Source: Bacteroidota bacterium | GTDB taxonomy: Bacteria > Bacteroidota > Bacteroidia > Sphingobacteriales > Sphingobacteriaceae | DNA length: 8,289 nucleotides | Reading direction: 5' to 3' | NCBI GenBank assembly: GCA_025355225.1 | Contig: JANYAB010000269.1 | Span: forward strand, 1-8,289 | Shown: piece after piece, positions 6,210-8,289 of the stretch | Layout: each line of letters starts with the position of its first letter | Position numbering within the stretch: position 1 is the first letter of the stretch | Position numbers and translations under genes: made by a program | The notes under the pieces: model-generated | Told to the model about the DNA's origin: nothing | Seen by the model: only the letters and a program-made list of their open reading frames with translations | Databases searched by the model: none

Positions 6210-7223
6210 ATGCAACTGACTTATCGCCCTTTCGAACTCGAGCTAAAACACCCCTTTACTATCGCTAAATTTTCGCGTACTTCCACTCCCTTGCTGCTGC
6301 TGCAACTAACTCATGAGGGTTATATTGGTTATGGCGAAGCATCTATGGTACCCTATATGGGTGAAAGCCACCTCACCGCAGTAGATTTTTTGAGCAAGGT
6401 TAATGTCCGGCAGTTTAAATATCCTTTTGATTTCGCGGAGATAATTAGTTACCTTGACGGCATAGCGCCGGGCAACCCAGCTATTAAGGCAGCCATTGAT
6501 ATTGCACTGCACGACCTGGAGGGGAAACTGAAACAACAGCCCTGCTGGAAATTATTAGGCAGCGATCCGCAGAAAATGCCGGTTACCAGCTTCACCGTAG
6601 GTATTGATACGCCCGAAGTGCTCATCGAAAAATTGAAGGGTGCAGCAGGTTGCAAGGTGATTAAAGTAAAATTGGGAAGAGGCAGCGATAAGGAACTAAT
6701 AAAAACTATTCGCTCGGTAACTAACACCCCACTGTATGTAGATGCTAACCAAGGCTGGACTGATCTACAGCAAAGCCTCGATATGACCTACTGGCTGCAG
6801 GAGCAGGGTGTTGTACTGATTGAACAACCGATGTTAAAAACCGATTTAGACAGCAATGCCTGGCTCACCGAACGCAGTCCCATCCCAATAATAGCTGATG
6901 AGGCGGTGCAGCGCCTGCCTGATGTACAAAGAGCAAAAGGCATATACCATGGTATCAATGTTAAGCTGATGAAATCGACAGGGATGTACGAAGCACATCA
7001 AATGATACTAAAAGCAAAGGAACTGGGATTGAAAATACTGATAGGCTGCATGAGCGAAACCAGTTGCGCCACTTTAGCCGCCGCCGCCCTGGCCCCCCAA
7101 TGCGATTGGGCCGACCTGGACGGACCATTTTTGGTAAGCAATAATCCATTTAAAATGCCGGAGTTTGCGGATGGGAAGTGGGTGCTGCGGGATGCGCCGG
7201 GCCTTGGAGCAAGTGCTAAATGA
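6210..7223 (+). CDS. Dipeptide epimerase (L-Ala-D/L-Glu type), enolase superfamily
   Basis: This 337-residue cytosolic enzyme belongs to the muconate-lactonizing-enzyme/dipeptide-epimerase branch of the enolase superfamily. The N-terminal capping domain covers about residues 1-120 ('GYGEASMVPYMGES') and the barrel follows. The first base motif is K152-V-K154 in 'VIKVKLG'. Metal ligands are D178 ('YVDANQGW'), E205 ('IEQP') and D230 ('IADEA'). The opposite-face base is K252 in 'INVKLMKSTG'. The DxD pair D302/D304 in 'WADLDGP' is the signature that binds the substrate N-terminal amino group in dipeptide epimerases. Known members convert L-Ala-D-Glu from murein turnover to L-Ala-L-Glu, while others prefer different dipeptides, so exact specificity is open. 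A start-proximal promoter box lies 8 nt upstream. No cotranscribed partner is visible; the TA module converges on it. Confidence 0.93.
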   Translation: MQLTYRPFELELKHPFTIAKFSRTSTPLLLLQLTHEGYIGYGEASMVPYMGESHLTAVDFLSKVNVRQFKYPFDFAEIISYLDGIAPGNPAIKAAIDIALHDLEGKLKQQPCWKLLGSDPQKMPVTSFTVGIDTPEVLIEKLKGAAGCKVIKVKLGRGSDKELIKTIRSVTNTPLYVDANQGWTDLQQSLDMTYWLQEQGVVLIEQPMLKTDLDSNAWLTERSPIPIIADEAVQRLPDVQRAKGIYHGINVKLMKSTGMYEAHQMILKAKELGLKILIGCMSETSCATLAAAALAPQCDWADLDGPFLVSNNPFKMPEFADGKWVLRDAPGLGASAK

Positions 7224-7242
7224 TCAGACTTAATCAGACTTA
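7223..7242. repeat. Two tandem copies of a 10-bp unit
   Basis: ATCAGACTTA occurs twice head to tail (7223-7232 and 7233-7242). It starts at the last base of the epimerase stop codon and runs into the left arm of the following palindrome. It may be a local duplication of the palindrome edge. Confidence 0.6.
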
Positions 7243-7268
7243 CGAAGTTTTAAAAACTTCGTAAGTCT
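7236..7268. terminator. Perfect 33-bp palindrome, candidate bidirectional terminator
   Basis: Two 16-nt arms, AGACTTACGAAGTTTT (7236-7251) and AAAACTTCGTAAGTCT (7253-7268), are perfect reverse complements around one base. It lies between the convergent ends of the epimerase gene and hepT, as expected for a shared terminator. On the + strand it is followed by only a weak T-rich stretch (TTGATT), and there is none on the - strand. A dispersed intergenic repeat is an alternative explanation. Confidence 0.55.
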
Positions 7269-7314
7269 TTGATTGACTATTCATTGTGTAATGCCAAAGC
7301 TTAGAATTAATGCA

Positions 7315-7646
7315 TCATTTCAAAAGGTCAGTAATCTCTTTCTCTAATTTCGGCAGGTATCTGACTACTATTGACCAAATAATATCATCTGATACGCTAT
7401 CATATCCGTGAATTATCCTATTTCTGGTGTCAATGATTTTTTTAATATCAGTTATTAGAATATCAGGTTGTTTTTTTAGAATCCGATTTGCTGCCTCACC
7501 AATGATTTCTACGTTCCTTTCGATCGCTCTTTTGGTTTTAAGGTCCTTTTGAAACTGGTAGAAGTTTTTTTGTCCGGAAGAAAGTCATTTATTTCGATAA
7601 TCGCCTGCTTTATGTCAGTTAGCCAGGTTTTGATCTCATCTTCCAT
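7315..7646 (-). pseudogene. hepT: HEPN-domain toxin HepT, frame broken at an A7 run
   Basis: Read from the ATG at 7646-7644, the frame runs 45 codons and stops at TAG (7511-7509). Shifting frame at the run of seven A residues (T7 at 7565-7571 on the + strand), equivalent to one extra A, restores a 110-residue HEPN/DUF86 protein ending with TGA at 7317-7315. The restored protein has 'AIERNVEIIGEAANRI' (41-56) and the catalytic RNase motif 'RNRIIHGYD' (75-83), i.e. R-x4-H-x-Y. The Tyr is the residue known to be AMPylated by MntA in studied homologues. The sequence is otherwise intact and family-like. The ATG overlaps the end of mntA by 11 nt, so translation is probably coupled. Possible readings are recent inactivation, slippage-dependent expression, or a homopolymer sequencing error. 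As given, only a 45-residue product without the active site is made. Confidence 0.88.
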
Positions 7647-7938
7647 AAATAAGCACTTTGGTGTTATCTATCTGTTTTTTAAGGAATGGATTTTTAACCG
7701 CCTTATCTTCTAACAGATCAACAGGTCGGTCAAGAATATTTTCCAGCTGAAATTTTAAGGCAAAGTAATTATCTGAATAGTCTAAGGGGTCTTTACTGTC
7801 GATATCAACTATCAAGTCAATATCGCTTTCAGTTTTTAATTTGTTTGAAACAACTGAACCAAATGCAAACAATGACTTAACATGGTAAGTATTACATAGC
7901 TGTTTTATTTGCTCAATATGGTCTTTCAGTGCTTGCAT
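7636..7938 (-). CDS. mntA: MNT-type nucleotidyltransferase antitoxin
   Basis: This 100-residue minimal nucleotidyltransferase has the full pol-beta-type motif GSx10DxD: G27-S28 in 'FAFGSVV', then D39 and D41 in 'SDIDLIVDID'. The third carboxylate is probably D74 in 'RPVDLLED'. In characterised HEPN/MNT pairs this enzyme transfers AMP to a Tyr of the HepT toxin and silences its RNase activity. The hepT reading frame follows directly, overlapping by 11 nt, which supports that pairing. The ATG at 7936-7938 lies 7 nt after an exact -7 box. By hand count, 78 of 240 bases in 7681-7920 are G or C (about one third), clearly lower than the neighbouring epimerase gene, suggesting acquisition by transfer. 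All visible catalytic residues are intact. Confidence 0.92.
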   Translation of the reverse strand: MQALKDHIEQIKQLCNTYHVKSLFAFGSVVSNKLKTESDIDLIVDIDSKDPLDYSDNYFALKFQLENILDRPVDLLEDKAVKNPFLKKQIDNTKVLIYGR

Positions 7939-7945
7939 GATAAAT

Positions 7946-7953
7946 CAAAGTTA
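7946..7953 (-). promoter_or_regulatory. -7 box for mntA-hepT, start-proximal
   Basis: Read on the - strand this is TAACTTTG, an exact TAnnTTTG match, 7 nt before the mntA ATG. A TTT about 19-21 nt upstream may stand in for the -33 TTG. A leader of at most a few nucleotides is predicted. Confidence 0.5.
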
Positions 7954-8030
7954 ACAAAATTCCAGGTGTTTAAATAATGAACGGGAATTCCTCAAATTGT
8001 CTTATGTTTATCCTAATAACCTTTTAAATC

Positions 8031-8289
8031 ATGAAATCCTTATTCCTATTCCTTTCCTGTATTTTGATCTTACTATCCGGTACATCATTCCAGCCCAAAG
8101 ACGAATGGACACCTCTATTGGATAAAAAGCTTTCAAAATGGGAGATATATCAAAGTTTCCGGCATAAGTTAGGCTATAAAGGCGAAGCGCCAAAGGATGA
8201 AAAAGGTAATTTGATAAAACCTATCGGTTACAACATTAACGAGGGCAACGTTTTTAGTGTGATCGAAGAAAATGGCGAACTCATTTTGC
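8031..8289 (+). CDS. Exported DUF1080 (3-keto-disaccharide hydrolase-like) protein, N-terminal part
   Basis: The first 86 codons are present and the gene runs off the window. Residues 1-20 are a Sec signal peptide (MKS, then a Leu/Phe/Ile core ending 'SGTSFQ'), so the protein is exported. Next comes 'DEWTPLLDKKLSKWEIYQSF' (24-43), the usual start of the DUF1080/LamG-like beta-sandwich fold ('W-x-x-L-L-D ... L-x-x-W'), followed by 'IGYNINEGNVFSVIEENGELIL'-like strands (read as IGYNINEGNVF, then SVIEENGELIL). Members of this family in Bacteroidota include 3-keto-disaccharide hydrolases, while others bind or process glycans; the catalytic part lies beyond the window. ATG at 8031-8033 is chosen because it begins the signal peptide. 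It diverges from mntA across a 92-bp spacer. Confidence 0.8.
   Translation, partial: MKSLFLFLSCILILLSGTSFQPKDEWTPLLDKKLSKWEIYQSFRHKLGYKGEAPKDEKGNLIKPIGYNINEGNVFSVIEENGELIL

Noticed and set aside
7564..7571. Programmed -1 ribosomal frameshift site in hepT.
   Set aside because: The codon phase is GAC AAA AAA ACT, so the X XXY YYZ slippery heptamer is not in frame with good re-pairing. Slippage on the A-run is kept only as a possibility.
8003..8010. TATGTTTA as a promoter box for the DUF1080 gene.
   Set aside because: It misses the final G of TAnnTTTG and no -33 element is seen, so it was not listed as a feature.
8031..8060. Lipoprotein signal (Cys at residue 10) in the DUF1080 protein.
   Set aside because: The Cys lies only ten residues in, with too short a hydrophobic core before it and no good lipobox; an ordinary Sec signal peptide fits better.

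Overview
The window looks like chromosomal DNA from a Bacteroidota species, most likely of the Sphingobacteriaceae (Mucilaginibacter/Pedobacter type). The evidence is Bacteroidota-style -7 promoter boxes (TAnnTTTG) in front of several starts, no clear Shine-Dalgarno sequences, many Lys/Asn/Tyr-rich exported proteins ending their signal peptides in 'AKAQ', and a gene set typical of that group. The family placement is inference.

Layout from left to right. Positions 2-229 hold the C-terminal end of a LacI-family regulator (+), followed by an intergenic palindrome at 243-274. A complete peptidase T gene runs leftward (309-1559). A 90-bp divergent spacer leads into a two-gene + strand unit in which both genes start with TTG: a predicted outer-membrane beta-barrel protein (1650-2381) and a small MmcQ/YjbR-like protein (2386-2733). 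A second + strand unit pairs an exported M14-type zinc carboxypeptidase (2818-4560) with a rhomboid membrane protease (4565-5197), 4 bp apart. The rhomboid 3' end overlaps by 32 bp the 3' end of a convergent gene for a 329-residue uncharacterised protein (5166-6155, -). That gene is divergent from an L-Ala-D/L-Glu-type dipeptide epimerase gene (6210-7223, +), and the short spacer between them carries two facing promoter boxes. After a tandem repeat and a 33-bp palindrome comes an AT-rich HEPN/MNT toxin-antitoxin module on the - strand: mntA (7636-7938) followed by hepT (7315-7646). The hepT frame is broken at a run of seven A residues in its coding strand. The window ends inside an exported DUF1080 (3-keto-disaccharide hydrolase-like) gene (8031 onward, +).

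Functional themes. Peptide and murein-peptide turnover recurs: PepT trims tripeptides, the M14 enzyme is an exported carboxypeptidase-like protein, and the epimerase handles dipeptides released from peptidoglycan. These genes lie in separate transcription units, so a common pathway is not shown. The least ordinary element is the HEPN/MNT module. It is a known class of system, but the frameshift in its toxin gene raises the question of decay, slippage-controlled expression or sequencing error. I found no wholly new system in this window.
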